A stretch of 64,000 nt of DNA from assembly GCA_016213785.1 (NCBI GenBank), contig JACQZQ010000012.1, positions 1 to 64,000 on the forward strand, in the 5' to 3' direction. The first letter of the stretch is position 1. The number at the start of each line of letters is the position of its first letter. A model generated the notes under the pieces. It made no database searches. It had not been told where the DNA came from and worked only from the letters and a program-made list of their open reading frames with translations. The DNA is from Acidobacteriota bacterium (lineage in GTDB: Bacteria; Acidobacteriota; Blastocatellia; Chloracidobacteriales; JADJPF01). The position numbers and the translations under genes are program-made. Positions 42,060-50,952 of this stretch are shown here, piece by piece.

Positions 42060-43343
42060 ATGAAATTTGTTTGTCAACTACTATTAATTCTACTTATAAG
42101 TCAATTCTCTTCTTGCCAAAAAAATGAAACGCCCTCTACATCTAAATCTAATGTAACTCCTACATCTCCTAAACCAGAACCCAAAACTCTTACACAAAAA
42201 ATAAAATCTCCTGCAAACACAAATAGTCAAGCCCCTAAATTAACTAAAACTCCTGATGGAAACATCTTAATGAGTTGGCTAGAAAAAATTGGGGAAAAAG
42301 AGCAAGCACTTTACTTTTCTACATTAGAAAATAACCTATGGTCAAGCCCACAATTAATTGCTAAAAGCGATAATTGGTTTATAAATTGGGCAGATATTCC
42401 TTCTATTAGCAAATTATCTGATGGTTCATTAGCTGCTCATTGGTTAGCTAAGAGTGGGGAAAGTACTTACGCTTATGATATTAATATTGTGCAGTCTTTT
42501 GATAATGGAAAAACTTGGAGTAAGCCAATTTTACCACATACTGATGGGACAAAAACCGAGCATGGGTTTGTTTCAATTTTTCCTTGGAACAAAGACAAAT
42601 TTGGGGCTATTTGGCTAGATGGACGCAAAATTAAGGTTAATGCTAGTGGTGATTATAATGAAGAAGATTTATCAAATGAAATGACTTTGCGTTTTACAGC
42701 GATGGATAAATCAGGAAAACTTTCTGAAGAAACCGCTTTAGATGAACGAGTTTGTGATTGTTGTCCAACTTCAGTAGCAATTACATCAAAAGGAGCAATA
42801 GCAGTTTATAGAGATCGCTCAAAAGAAGAATTTAGAGATATTTCCTTTGTTCGTTATCAAGAGGGCAAATGGTCGCAGCCTAAAACTCTTTATCCTGATA
42901 AGTGGCAAATTGACGGGTGTCCTGTAAATGGGCCCGTTGTTGTGGCAAAAGATGAACTAGTAGCGGTTGCTTGGTTTAGTTTGGCAGGCGATAGAGCACG
43001 AGTTCAATTAATTTTTTCTAATAATTCAGGTGAAACTTTTAATGAGCCAATAACAATAGCCGAAGGCGATGCAATTGGCCGAGTTGACTTAACAATGCTT
43101 GATGACAGTTCGGTGTTAATTACTTGGTTAGCTGGAACTAAGGATACAGGGAGTCTTAATATTTTACGCGCCTGGTCTGATGGCAAGAAAACTAAGCCGA
43201 TAGCCCTTTTAGAAACAAGTATTTCTAGAAAAAGTGGTATTCCTAAAATTGTCTCCCTTAATAATCAAGCCATCATTGCTTGGATAGACGTAAATCAGTC
43301 TCGTGTCTTAACAAGTAGTTTAAATATAAATAATTTGCAGTAA
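42060..43343 (+). CDS. BNR/sialidase-like beta-propeller lipoprotein
   Basis: A 427-residue lipoprotein: the signal ends with SQFSSC, giving Cys20 as lipidation site, and a Thr/Ser/Pro/Lys-rich linker follows. Asp-box motifs (SFDNGKTWSKP, SNNSGETFNEP), GAIWLDGRKIKV, ERVCDCCPTSVAI and DGCPVNGPVVVAKDELVAVA mark a six-bladed BNR-type propeller of a family common in Acidobacteria and Bacteroidetes. Sialidase catalytic residues (Arg triad, Tyr) are not evident, so enzymatic activity is doubtful; the paired Cys could be structural. A decayed relative lies at about 45.15-45.66 kb. It is followed after 23 bases by a PepSY gene and probably heads a four-gene operon. Confidence 0.82.
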   Translation: MKFVCQLLLILLISQFSSCQKNETPSTSKSNVTPTSPKPEPKTLTQKIKSPANTNSQAPKLTKTPDGNILMSWLEKIGEKEQALYFSTLENNLWSSPQLIAKSDNWFINWADIPSISKLSDGSLAAHWLAKSGESTYAYDINIVQSFDNGKTWSKPILPHTDGTKTEHGFVSIFPWNKDKFGAIWLDGRKIKVNASGDYNEEDLSNEMTLRFTAMDKSGKLSEETALDERVCDCCPTSVAITSKGAIAVYRDRSKEEFRDISFVRYQEGKWSQPKTLYPDKWQIDGCPVNGPVVVAKDELVAVAWFSLAGDRARVQLIFSNNSGETFNEPITIAEGDAIGRVDLTMLDDSSVLITWLAGTKDTGSLNILRAWSDGKKTKPIALLETSISRKSGIPKIVSLNNQAIIAWIDVNQSRVLTSSLNINNLQ

Positions 43344-43366
43344 GCATTTCTTTTTTAAACTTATAT

Positions 43367-43966
43367 ATGAATATTAGAAAAATACATAGAATCATTGGGC
43401 TTATTTTACTTTTACCCTTTTTTGGATGGGCGATAACAGGTCTTATATTTTTTATAAAACCAGGCTATAAAGGTGCATATGAAATACTAGCACCTAAATT
43501 ATACCCATTAACCGAACCTATTTCTATAAATCCTCTTTCTGAATGGCTTGAATTGCGTTGTTTTAAGACCGCTTTGGGAAATCATTTAATAGTTCGCACT
43601 AGCAAAGGATGGCTACATTTAGATCCTCAAACTCTAAAAGAAAAAACCCCTCCAACAGATGACGAAATAAGAGTTTTACTAACAGATGCTTTTTTAGCTA
43701 ATCCTGAACGCTATGGACATATTTCTGCTATATCAAAAGATTCTATTAAAACCGACACAGGTATAAATATATCTTTAGATTGGAATAGACTAAGTCTTCA
43801 ACAAACAGGCAAAGATACAGAATGGATAGATACGTTCTATAAAATACACTATTTACAGTGGACTAGTATAAGTAGTTTAGATAGACCTATAGGGCTAGTT
43901 GGAGTTTTACTAGTGATATTACTAAGCGTTTTAGGAGTATTTTTAGCAATAAAAAAACCTAGCTAA
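43367..43966 (+). CDS. PepSY-associated TM helix protein
   Basis: A 199-residue inner-membrane protein with one N-terminal helix (IHRIIGLILLLPFFGWAITG) and one C-terminal helix (GLVGVLLVILLSVLGVFLAI), and a periplasmic PepSY-like part between. The IHRIIG start and the WI(D)xFYKIHYLQW sequence before the last helix are typical of PepSY-TM proteins that accompany TonB/siderophore or metal-reductase systems. The exact role is unknown. It sits between the BNR lipoprotein and a protein of unknown function. Confidence 0.75.
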   Translation: MNIRKIHRIIGLILLLPFFGWAITGLIFFIKPGYKGAYEILAPKLYPLTEPISINPLSEWLELRCFKTALGNHLIVRTSKGWLHLDPQTLKEKTPPTDDEIRVLLTDAFLANPERYGHISAISKDSIKTDTGINISLDWNRLSLQQTGKDTEWIDTFYKIHYLQWTSISSLDRPIGLVGVLLVILLSVLGVFLAIKKPS

Positions 43967-44002
43967 ACTAAATTGCTAATTAAATTAATAGGTATAAGGA
44001 AA

Positions 44003-44590
44003 ATGTCTACAGATAAGGCACTTATTTGGCAAGAATTTGCTAACCAGATTGACGGAAACTTTATAAATTCAAGCGTTTCAGATCACATTCAAGTCAAAGT
44101 TTTAGCATCACATTGGAATATTGTTTTTGATATTCATTCTAGCGCTGGGACAAGTGGAAATACTTTAACTAGGGTAAGAACAATATTTTTAAGTAAAGAT
44201 AACTTTCTTTTTACAATCTATCATCAAGATATTTTTAGTGAGATAGCTAAGTTTTTTGGTATGCAAGACATAGAAGCAGGGTTTAATGATTTTGATAAAA
44301 CTTTTATTGTTAAAAGTAATAATTCTAAGCAAATAATAGTATTGTTAAAAAACGATCTTATTCGTGAAATATTACTTAAACATCCTTATGTTTATTTTGA
44401 TATAAGGAAAAATGAAAGTTTTTTAAGTGAAGAGTTGCCTGATGGGGTTCTAGAGCTTTATTTACACATAGTTGGAATAGTATTAGACGTTAAAGAGCTA
44501 ATGGACTTTTATTTGTTATTTACTGAAACGCTAAAACAACTTTGTATCATAGGCTCAGCTTATGAAAGACCTTCTAGACTAAGCTTGTAG
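44003..44590 (+). CDS. Hypothetical protein (195 aa)
   Basis: I do not recognise this protein. It is soluble, about 195 residues from the ATG at 44003, mixed alpha/beta with no Cys-rich or nucleotide-binding motif (features include [20 protein letters not shown] and [19 protein letters not shown]). AAGGA lies 5 bases before the ATG; a longer frame from 43973 lacks a ribosome site. It lies in the probable operon with the BNR lipoprotein, PepSY protein and YnfA-like protein. The general shape resembles DUF3137-type proteins, but I cannot support that firmly. Confidence 0.7.
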   Translation: MSTDKALIWQEFANQIDGNFINSSVSDHIQVKVLASHWNIVFDIHSSAGTSGNTLTRVRTIFLSKDNFLFTIYHQDIFSEIAKFFGMQDIEAGFNDFDKTFIVKSNNSKQIIVLLKNDLIREILLKHPYVYFDIRKNESFLSEELPDGVLELYLHIVGIVLDVKELMDFYLLFTETLKQLCIIGSAYERPSRLSL

Positions 44591-44610
44591 CTTTCAAAAG
44601 GCTAAATTAT

Positions 44611-44940
44611 ATGGAAACACTAAAGTCTATTTTTTATTTTGTGTTAGCAGGATTTTTAGAGATAGGCGGAGGCTACTTAATTTGGCTTTGGTTAAGAGAA
44701 AATAAAAGTGTATGGTTTGCAATAGCTGGCGCTCTAATACTTATTGGTTATGGAATAGTTCCAACGCTACAACCAGCTAATTTTGGAAGAGTTTATGCAG
44801 CCTATGGTGGAATTTTTATTTTCCTCTCTGTCCTTTGGGGTTGGAAAGTAGACAAAATAATGCCAGATAAATTTGACATAATTGGCACATTAGTTTCTCT
44901 TATAGGAGTAGGTATAATTATGTATTGGCCTAGAAAATAG
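44611..44940 (+). CDS. YnfA/UPF0060 family membrane protein
   Basis: A 109-residue protein with four helices. [40 protein letters not shown] and [13 protein letters not shown] are the conserved blocks of the UPF0060 family, whose E. coli member YnfA belongs to the drug/metabolite transporter superfamily and has been linked to small-molecule efflux. The family sequence is nearly invariant, so identification is safe. It is the last gene of the four-gene plus-strand set. Confidence 0.93.
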   Translation: METLKSIFYFVLAGFLEIGGGYLIWLWLRENKSVWFAIAGALILIGYGIVPTLQPANFGRVYAAYGGIFIFLSVLWGWKVDKIMPDKFDIIGTLVSLIGVGIIMYWPRK

Positions 44941-44948
44941 CTTGATAG

Positions 44949-45107
44949 CCTAAGCTTTTTAGATTCATTTTACTAAATCGCACTAACCTTTTATTTCCCA
45001 ATAATATAATAGGTTTAAATTTAGCTATGCCACTGCGTACTTTTGGGCCAGCAACGGCAGCTAGCGCTCCTAGACAGATCCAGTTTGGATTAAGGCTTTC
45101 TTTTTAA
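44949..45107 (+). pseudogene. Remnant of a TonB-dependent receptor C-terminus
   Basis: An open stretch without a start encodes PKLFRFILLNRTNLLFPNN and ends FGPATAASAPRQIQFGLRLSF-stop. This is the last barrel strands and beta-signal of an Oar-type receptor (compare ...NAFNTVNFSNPN...FALKLSF at 31.9 kb). Everything upstream is missing: the frame is preceded by a stop at 44946 and by ynfA. Clearly a decayed fragment. Confidence 0.8.
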
Positions 45108-45149
45108 GAAAATAGGGTGTATTCTTATAAAAAATAAACATTTTTTTCA

Positions 45150-45662
45150 TCAATTTCCAAAAATCAAGGACAAAGCTTTTTACCTTCAGTAAAGGTTAAT
45201 GATAATATTAAGGCTTCTCATGATACATTACATTCAATTACAATCGATGAGAGTTGAAGAAGTTATTTTGCTTGGCTAGATAATAGAGACATCAGCCCCC
45301 CTCAAGAGTCTAAAGAAAATAGCCACCATCATAGTCAACTACCTACCCCTAAAAAGGTAGACTTGTTACAAAAGTAATAAGCCCAGTTGAGCAAAGTAAG
45401 CTTAACAGTAGAAAAAGTTTTAAGCTACGTTATGGTCAAGTTTATGTAGACTGGAGACAAGTATTACCAGATGACTATAGACATATTTAGGCATATTGCT
45501 ATTGCCGCTTCTAAAAACAGAGGAAAACGCTTTTCTGTTTCAGTAATTGTTAGTTACGCTCAATGTACGCTCAATGAAAGCTTTCTGGGTGTCCTATAAC
45601 AGGCCCCGAATTAGCAATCAACTCTAAAAATAAGCTAGCTGTTACTTAGTTTTCTGATGGCT
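45150..45662 (+). pseudogene. Decayed BNR/sialidase-like gene
   Basis: Pieces of a BNR propeller appear in order but in shifted frames. The first is SKNQGQSFLPSVKVNDNIKA, then HDTLHSITIDES, an in-frame TGA (45255-45257, where relatives have Gly), RSYFAWLDNRD and a stop at 45375. A second frame gives LRYGQVYVDWRQVLPDDYRH, a third gives IAIAASKNRGKRFSVSVIVS, and then SGCPITGPELAINSKNKLAV, matching DGCPVNGPVVVAKDELVAVA of the intact lipoprotein at 42-43.3 kb. At least one nonsense change and two frameshifts are present. Confidence 0.8.
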
Positions 45663-45942
45663 AAGTATTATATCTAGTGAAAAAAATAGGGGTTGAAATT
45701 GTTTGGGATTTTACTAAATCAAGTAGTTAAATCTTTCAAAACTATAGTATTAGACGAACTCTACGCCATAAGTAGTGACTTTTCTAGTCAACTCTTAATA
45801 CGTAAACAAAATAATAAGCGTAGTGTTTGGTTTACTTTTAAGAAGGGCAAAAACATTAACATCCGTTTGTCTAATTTTTAACTATTTTCAAGAAAATGCT
45901 CTTGAAAAACTTAATTTTAATTCTTATGAGGTCAAAGTCGAA
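45663..45942. other. Non-coding stretch upstream of the DUF4394 exoprotein
   Basis: AT-rich sequence between the decayed BNR gene and the exoprotein start. A 62-codon open frame at 45693-45881 has no ribosome site and no recognisable homology, and I treat it as a chance frame or a gene remnant. Promoter elements are not obvious. Confidence 0.4.
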
Positions 45943-48900
45943 ATGAAACATATATACAATAAAATCTTACTTTTAATTTGTTTAGTTCTTTGCTTAGCAT
46001 CTGTCTCACTTGCACAAAATACTGTAGGACGTACAGGAAGAGAAACAGTTTTTGCTGTTACTACTTCTAATCGTTTATTTAGCTTTAATAGTATAACTCC
46101 TGGAACAATAAGTACTCCTGTTGCTATTACAGGTCTGCAATCTGGTGAAAACATTCTAGGAATAGATTTTCGCCCTGCTACTAGAACTCTATATGCTGTT
46201 GGTAGCACTAGCCGCATTTATGTTATTAATCCTACTACTGGTGCTGCTACCTTAGTAGGAACGGGTGCTTTTAGCCCTGCTTTAACAGGAACAAGAGCAG
46301 CCGTAGATTTTAACCCTTCCCCAGATCGTATTCGTGTAGTTAGTAGTGCAGGTGAAAATCTTCGTATCAACCCAGATAATGGTGCTGTAGTATCAACCCC
46401 TACATCAGATCCAAATGTTGCATTTGATGCAATGGATGCTAATGCAGGTAAAACACCTAATGTTTTTGGGGCTGCCTATACCAATAATTTTGCTGGTATT
46501 GGTGGTACTACTACTACGCTTTATGAAATTGATGCCACCCTAGATACTCTAGTAACTCAAGGCTCATTTAATAGTGCTCCTGTTTCTCCAAATAGTGGAA
46601 GACTCTTTACTGTAGGTAATTTAGGAATCAATGTTACAGAAGTTGGTGATATTGATATTTCTGATGTTAGCGGTCTTGCTTTTGGTGCATTTAACTTAAT
46701 GGGAGAAAACTTCTCTCGTTTCTATACAGTTAACTTAGCTACTGGTAGAGCAAGTTTATTAGGTCAAATTGGCCCAATGGGAACTGAAACAGTTCGTGCT
46801 ATTAGCGTAAACCCAACCGGTGAAAATATTCTAGGTGCTACTGCTGATAATAGACTTGTACTTTTTAATGCTACTGCTCCTAATACAATTCTTGCAAGTA
46901 AACAACTTACAGGTATTAGAATGGGTGATACTATTTTAGGTATTGATTATCGCCCTGCTACAGGCCAATTAATGGCTGTTGGTATGCAAGGTACTATTTA
47001 TAATATCAACCCAACAACTGGCGTTGCTACTGTAGTAGGTTCACCAGTTGCAGCACCTACAGGAGCTTCATTTGGTGTTGATTTTAATCCTGCACCAGAT
47101 CGTATTCGTTTTGTTAGTAACACTGGTCAAGACCTCCGCTTAAACCCAAATGATGGAACAGTTGCTGGTACTGATATGCCACTGGCATTTGATGCCAATG
47201 ATCCAAATGCAGGTGCTCAACCAAATATTGTAGGTGCTGCTTACACCAATAACGTAGCTGGAACACCTGCTACTGGTACAACACTCTATGAAATAGACTC
47301 AACTGTTGATGCTTTAGTAATCCAAGGCTCTGTTAATGCTACTCCAGTTAATCCAAATGCAGGTACATTATTTACTTTAGCTCCTTTAGGTGTAAAAGTT
47401 ACTAATAATGTTAGCTTTGATATTTCTGGCACTAGTGGTATTGCTTATGCTGCAATGACTTTAGAGGGTGAGACTTCTACTAAATTCTTTAGAGTAGCTC
47501 TACCAACAGTTGCACAAACAACCCCTGTTGCTACTATGGTTGGTAGTGGCGTAATTGGCGATGGTACAGCTAATATCACTGCTATTTCAGTAGTACCCCA
47601 AGTAGAAAACCTTTTTGGTTTAACTATGGATAATCGTCTAGTTAGATTTAATCCTCGTTTGCCTGCTACTTTAATTGGCGCTCCTGTCAGTATTACAGGA
47701 CTCCAAGCAGGTGAAAACATTGTTGGTATTGATTATCGTCCAGTTTCAGGTATTCTCTTTGGCTTAGGTAGTACTAGCCGAGTCTATACAATTAACCCTG
47801 CAAGCGGCGTAGCAACTCAAGTAGGTACAGCACCATTTACACCAGCTTTATCTGGTACTGAGTTTGGTTTTGATTTTAACCCTGTTCCAGATCGTATTCG
47901 TTTAGTTAGTAACACTGGTCAAGACTTACGCTTAAATCCAAATAACGGTGCTTTAGCTGCTACTGATGGTATGCTTAGATTTAATATGGGTGATGCCAAT
48001 ATGGGGCAAACACCTAACCTAGCCGGAGCAGCCTATACTAATAATTATGGTGGTACAAGAGCAACAACCCTTTATAATATTGATACCAAACTAGATGTTT
48101 TAACTACTCAAGGAACAACACCTCCTGTTAGCCCAGTAATTTCTCCTAATGATGGTATTCAATTAACAGTAGGTCGTCTTGGTATTGATGCTTCTGATGT
48201 AGTAGGTTTTGATATTTCTGAGTCTACTAATAGAGCTTATGCTGCAATTCAACTTACAGGTGAAACAAGTTCTAGATTTTACTCAATTAATCTAGATACT
48301 GGTGCTGCTACACAAGTAGGAACAATGCCTATTGGCGGTGCCGCCCCATTACTACTTAGAGATATTACAACTGTTTCTAATGTAAACCTTTCTGTAGTAG
48401 CTGTTACTGGTGCAACTCCAGTTATTGCTGGTAATAATATTACCTATACAGTTGTTGTAGGTAACGGTAACTCTGAAGCTCTTTCTAATGTAGTATTATC
48501 TACAGCAGTACCAGCTAACACCACTTTTGTTTCTACAACTGCTCCAACAGGCTTTACTTGTCAAAATCCTGCTGCTGGTGCAACAGGTGCAATTAATTGT
48601 ACAGGTGCAAGTCTAGCTCCAAACTCTACTTCAACCTTTGTTATTACAGTTAGAGCAGGTGGAACAACAAGCAATCTTATGGTTCCACTAGCAACAATGG
48701 TTAAAACAGATTCTGCTGATATTAGTAGTGTTCGTTTTGATAACACTACTTCTACAGCAACTGCTGTTGTCAATCAACCCGGCCCATCAATTGCTGCTGC
48801 TGGTATTAAGATAAAAAATGATAGTATCAAAGCAACTATTAGCGGCACTGTTCCATTCTCAGCAACCACTTTACTTGTTAATGGAGTTGGTTTTGCCAAT

Positions 48901-49056
48901 GCACCTAAATTTAAGAACAACAATATGGTGCTAGTACAAAAAGGAAAACTTGCTAATGGTATGTCCATTAAACAAGCTCTACCTAAAGGCACACCTGCTA
49001 CACTTACATTTACTAATAATAATGGTGGTGTAACAGTAGTAATGGTTACTCCTTAA
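45943..49056 (+). CDS. Secreted protein with three DUF4394 repeats, DUF11-like domain and shared C-terminal module
   Basis: A 1038-residue exported protein (signal LLLICLVLCLASVSLAQ). Three roughly 260-residue DUF4394 repeats follow, each with the order TxNRLxxFN, GxNIxGIDxRPxT, GxxxDFNPxPDRIRxVSxxGxxLRxNP and AYTNN. They form a propeller-like extracellular structure of unknown function. A DUF11-like Ig domain (NNITYTVVVGNGNSEALSNV, near 820-900) and the shared roughly 90-residue C-terminal module (IKIKNDSIKATISG...) close the protein. The ATG at 45943 is chosen: it gives the signal peptide and has GAGG 11 bases upstream; the frame is open 40 codons further without a plausible start. A hairpin terminator follows. 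Confidence 0.87.
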   Translation: MKHIYNKILLLICLVLCLASVSLAQNTVGRTGRETVFAVTTSNRLFSFNSITPGTISTPVAITGLQSGENILGIDFRPATRTLYAVGSTSRIYVINPTTGAATLVGTGAFSPALTGTRAAVDFNPSPDRIRVVSSAGENLRINPDNGAVVSTPTSDPNVAFDAMDANAGKTPNVFGAAYTNNFAGIGGTTTTLYEIDATLDTLVTQGSFNSAPVSPNSGRLFTVGNLGINVTEVGDIDISDVSGLAFGAFNLMGENFSRFYTVNLATGRASLLGQIGPMGTETVRAISVNPTGENILGATADNRLVLFNATAPNTILASKQLTGIRMGDTILGIDYRPATGQLMAVGMQGTIYNINPTTGVATVVGSPVAAPTGASFGVDFNPAPDRIRFVSNTGQDLRLNPNDGTVAGTDMPLAFDANDPNAGAQPNIVGAAYTNNVAGTPATGTTLYEIDSTVDALVIQGSVNATPVNPNAGTLFTLAPLGVKVTNNVSFDISGTSGIAYAAMTLEGETSTKFFRVALPTVAQTTPVATMVGSGVIGDGTANITAISVVPQVENLFGLTMDNRLVRFNPRLPATLIGAPVSITGLQAGENIVGIDYRPVSGILFGLGSTSRVYTINPASGVATQVGTAPFTPALSGTEFGFDFNPVPDRIRLVSNTGQDLRLNPNNGALAATDGMLRFNMGDANMGQTPNLAGAAYTNNYGGTRATTLYNIDTKLDVLTTQGTTPPVSPVISPNDGIQLTVGRLGIDASDVVGFDISESTNRAYAAIQLTGETSSRFYSINLDTGAATQVGTMPIGGAAPLLLRDITTVSNVNLSVVAVTGATPVIAGNNITYTVVVGNGNSEALSNVVLSTAVPANTTFVSTTAPTGFTCQNPAAGATGAINCTGASLAPNSTSTFVITVRAGGTTSNLMVPLATMVKTDSADISSVRFDNTTSTATAVVNQPGPSIAAAGIKIKNDSIKATISGTVPFSATTLLVNGVGFANAPKFKNNNMVLVQKGKLANGMSIKQALPKGTPATLTFTNNNGGVTVVMVTP

Positions 49057-49102
49057 GTCTTAATTAAAGTAACTTGAGACAATATTAAAGTAATAAAGAT
49101 TA

Positions 49103-49130
49103 AAAGCCTAGTAGTAAAATACTAGGCTTT
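49103..49130 (+). terminator. Hairpin terminator after the DUF4394 protein
   Basis: Perfect 11-bp arms AAAGCCTAGTA (49103-49113) and TACTAGGCTTT (49120-49130) with a 6-base loop, followed by ATTTAGTC. The arms end in A- and T-runs, so it can work on either strand. Confidence 0.8.
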
Positions 49131-49372
49131 ATTTAGTCTCCCTTCAAAAGGTACTAGCATAGCTTACTAGAAAATAAGACTTAGAGGACATATATTAAAA
49201 TTTAAGTTAGTATTTTGGTGAGATTTTTAATAAGTTAAGTTAACTAGTACCTTTTTTTTAACTTAAAACTTATTATTTTTATAAGAATTTATAGAAGTAA
49301 TAAAATTTATTTTGGAGTTTTTGGAGTTTTTGGAGTTTAGGATATATTGCTTTTTCTCTAACAAAAACATTT
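49131..49372. other. Intergenic stretch between convergent genes
   Basis: AT-rich, without a gene. The notable feature is three tandem copies of TTTTTGGAG, or a close variant, around 49311-49338, just downstream of the FHA gene stop. Purpose unknown. Confidence 0.45.
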
Positions 49373-50602
49373 CTATAAGAAACTTAAACCAACAATAATA
49401 AACCCTAGCATAAAGATTAATAACACTCCGACAAAAATCATATCTCTAACTGTTAAGCCTGCATATACAACGCGGTTCATATCAGGCATTGCTGCTTTGG
49501 CATTCTTAAGCGTTTCAACAGCTTTATCTTCTGGTGTATTTGGTGTCTCTGGAGCTTTATTTTCAGTTTTTTCTTCTTTAGCTTGGGAAGGTTTTACATC
49601 GGTTACTACTGTAGCAGATTTAGGCTTTTCTTCAGCTTTTCCTTTATCTTTATTTTCTTCTTTTGCTTCGACTTTATCTGCTACTTTTTCATTAGTTTTT
49701 GTATTAACTGGTGGAGGAACGCCTATCCAATGCTCACTAGAAATAGAATTACGATCATAAAGAATTAACTTTACTCCTCCCATATTAGTTGGAATGCCAA
49801 AAGAAATTTCATCCCCATTATGGAGTTTACGGCTACTAGAAATACGAACACCATTAATAAAAACACCTGTTTGGCTATTTAGGTCATAGACTGTAATTCC
49901 TGCCCAATCCATTCTAATTTTTGCATGATTACTACTTATAGAAGGATGTTCTACTTGTAGCTGACAATTTTGACCACGCCCAATATAAACCTCACTAGTG
50001 CTTCCTCGTAGCTCAACTCTTTGACCATCCCTTTTTCCACCTACTATAACTAAATAAGAAGATTCTTCTCCAGGTTCAAGACCTAAAATTACATCTTGAA
50101 AAGATGTAGGCGGTGCAGAAAAAGTATTAGAAGTATCATCATCAAGTAAAGAGTCACTATCAAAAGATTCTTCTGTTGGAGTACTAGAAATTGCCCCCCC
50201 TGCTGCAATTCTCCCACCCTTAGCAACTGGTGCAGTAATTGAAGATGTCTTTTGTGGTATAGCTTTAGCTGGTTCTGGTTCAATAACTTGATCCTCTTCT
50301 AAAGCAAATACCGCTTGATATTCGCCTGTAGTAATAATATCTCCATTTTTCAGCTTTATTCTTTTATCACGTTCTATTCTTACTTGATTAAGTAATGTGC
50401 CATTTGAACTTTTATCTACTAAAAAGAAAATATCATTCTCATGAATAATTAAGGCATGCTCTTTTGAAACATGTGCTGAAGTCAGATAAATATAGCTAGA
50501 AGGATGTCGGCCTATTGTAATTATATCTATTTCTGGAGGAAGAAATTTCTCTAATACCATTTCTTTAGAGGTCAAATTAGTTACCTGAAGTTTCGCCCTC
50601 AT
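49373..50602 (-). CDS. Membrane protein with two FHA domains
   Basis: A 409-residue protein. FHA domain 1 (about 25-105) has TIGRHPSSYIYLTSAHVSKE and DKSSNGTLLNQ; FHA domain 2 (about 195-275) has VYIGRGQNCQLQVEHPSISS and DLNSQTGVFINGVRI. FHA domains bind phosphothreonine peptides and commonly read Ser/Thr kinase output, and both keep the Gly-Arg and Ser residues of the binding loop. A Lys/Glu/Ala/Pro-rich linker leads to a C-terminal transmembrane helix (MIFVGVLLIFMLGFIIVGLS). Topology resembles the tail-anchored kinase at 16.9 kb, so this may be a membrane reader for such kinases (inference). It is divergent from the TPR-CHAT gene. Confidence 0.92.
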   Translation of the reverse strand: MRAKLQVTNLTSKEMVLEKFLPPEIDIITIGRHPSSYIYLTSAHVSKEHALIIHENDIFFLVDKSSNGTLLNQVRIERDKRIKLKNGDIITTGEYQAVFALEEDQVIEPEPAKAIPQKTSSITAPVAKGGRIAAGGAISSTPTEESFDSDSLLDDDTSNTFSAPPTSFQDVILGLEPGEESSYLVIVGGKRDGQRVELRGSTSEVYIGRGQNCQLQVEHPSISSNHAKIRMDWAGITVYDLNSQTGVFINGVRISSSRKLHNGDEISFGIPTNMGGVKLILYDRNSISSEHWIGVPPPVNTKTNEKVADKVEAKEENKDKGKAEEKPKSATVVTDVKPSQAKEEKTENKAPETPNTPEDKAVETLKNAKAAMPDMNRVVYAGLTVRDMIFVGVLLIFMLGFIIVGLSFL

Positions 50603-50952
50603 CCATTACATCCTTAAGCTTTTAATTGAAATTTTTTACAGAAGTAAAACTAGCTATGTCATTTTGAGCAAACTTCCTTTTAGTGTCAAGTTGTTTCATA
50701 GGCTTCTACCAAAATAGATTTAAACTAAAATAAGGTATAGATAAAAATTTATTTAACCTATAAGCTTAGATACCAAGAATATATTGTTTTAAGTGCTCTA
50801 GTTGATTGCTGAAAAAAGACTTTTTTCTTATACTAAAAAAGTTTTATCTTTCTATTAATCTTTCTGTTAATTTTTCTATTAATCTCTCTATTTACAAAGG
50901 TTTACTAATTAATAACTTACTAAGAGTTTATATATTTTAAGTAAAGGTCATT
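50603..50952. other. Divergent intergenic region with 12-bp tandem repeat
   Basis: About 350 AT-rich bases between the FHA gene (minus) and the TPR-CHAT gene (plus). At 50848-50895 four 12-bp units (CTTTCTATTAAT and variants) follow each other. No confident promoter boxes are visible. Confidence 0.5.

Noticed and set aside
42060-43343. Active sialidase
   Set aside because: Asp boxes are present but the arginine triad and nucleophilic tyrosine could not be located; only the propeller fold is supported.
45693-45881. 62-codon frame between the BNR remnant and the DUF4394 gene
   Set aside because: No ribosome site and no recognisable motif, and the region is otherwise decaying sequence.
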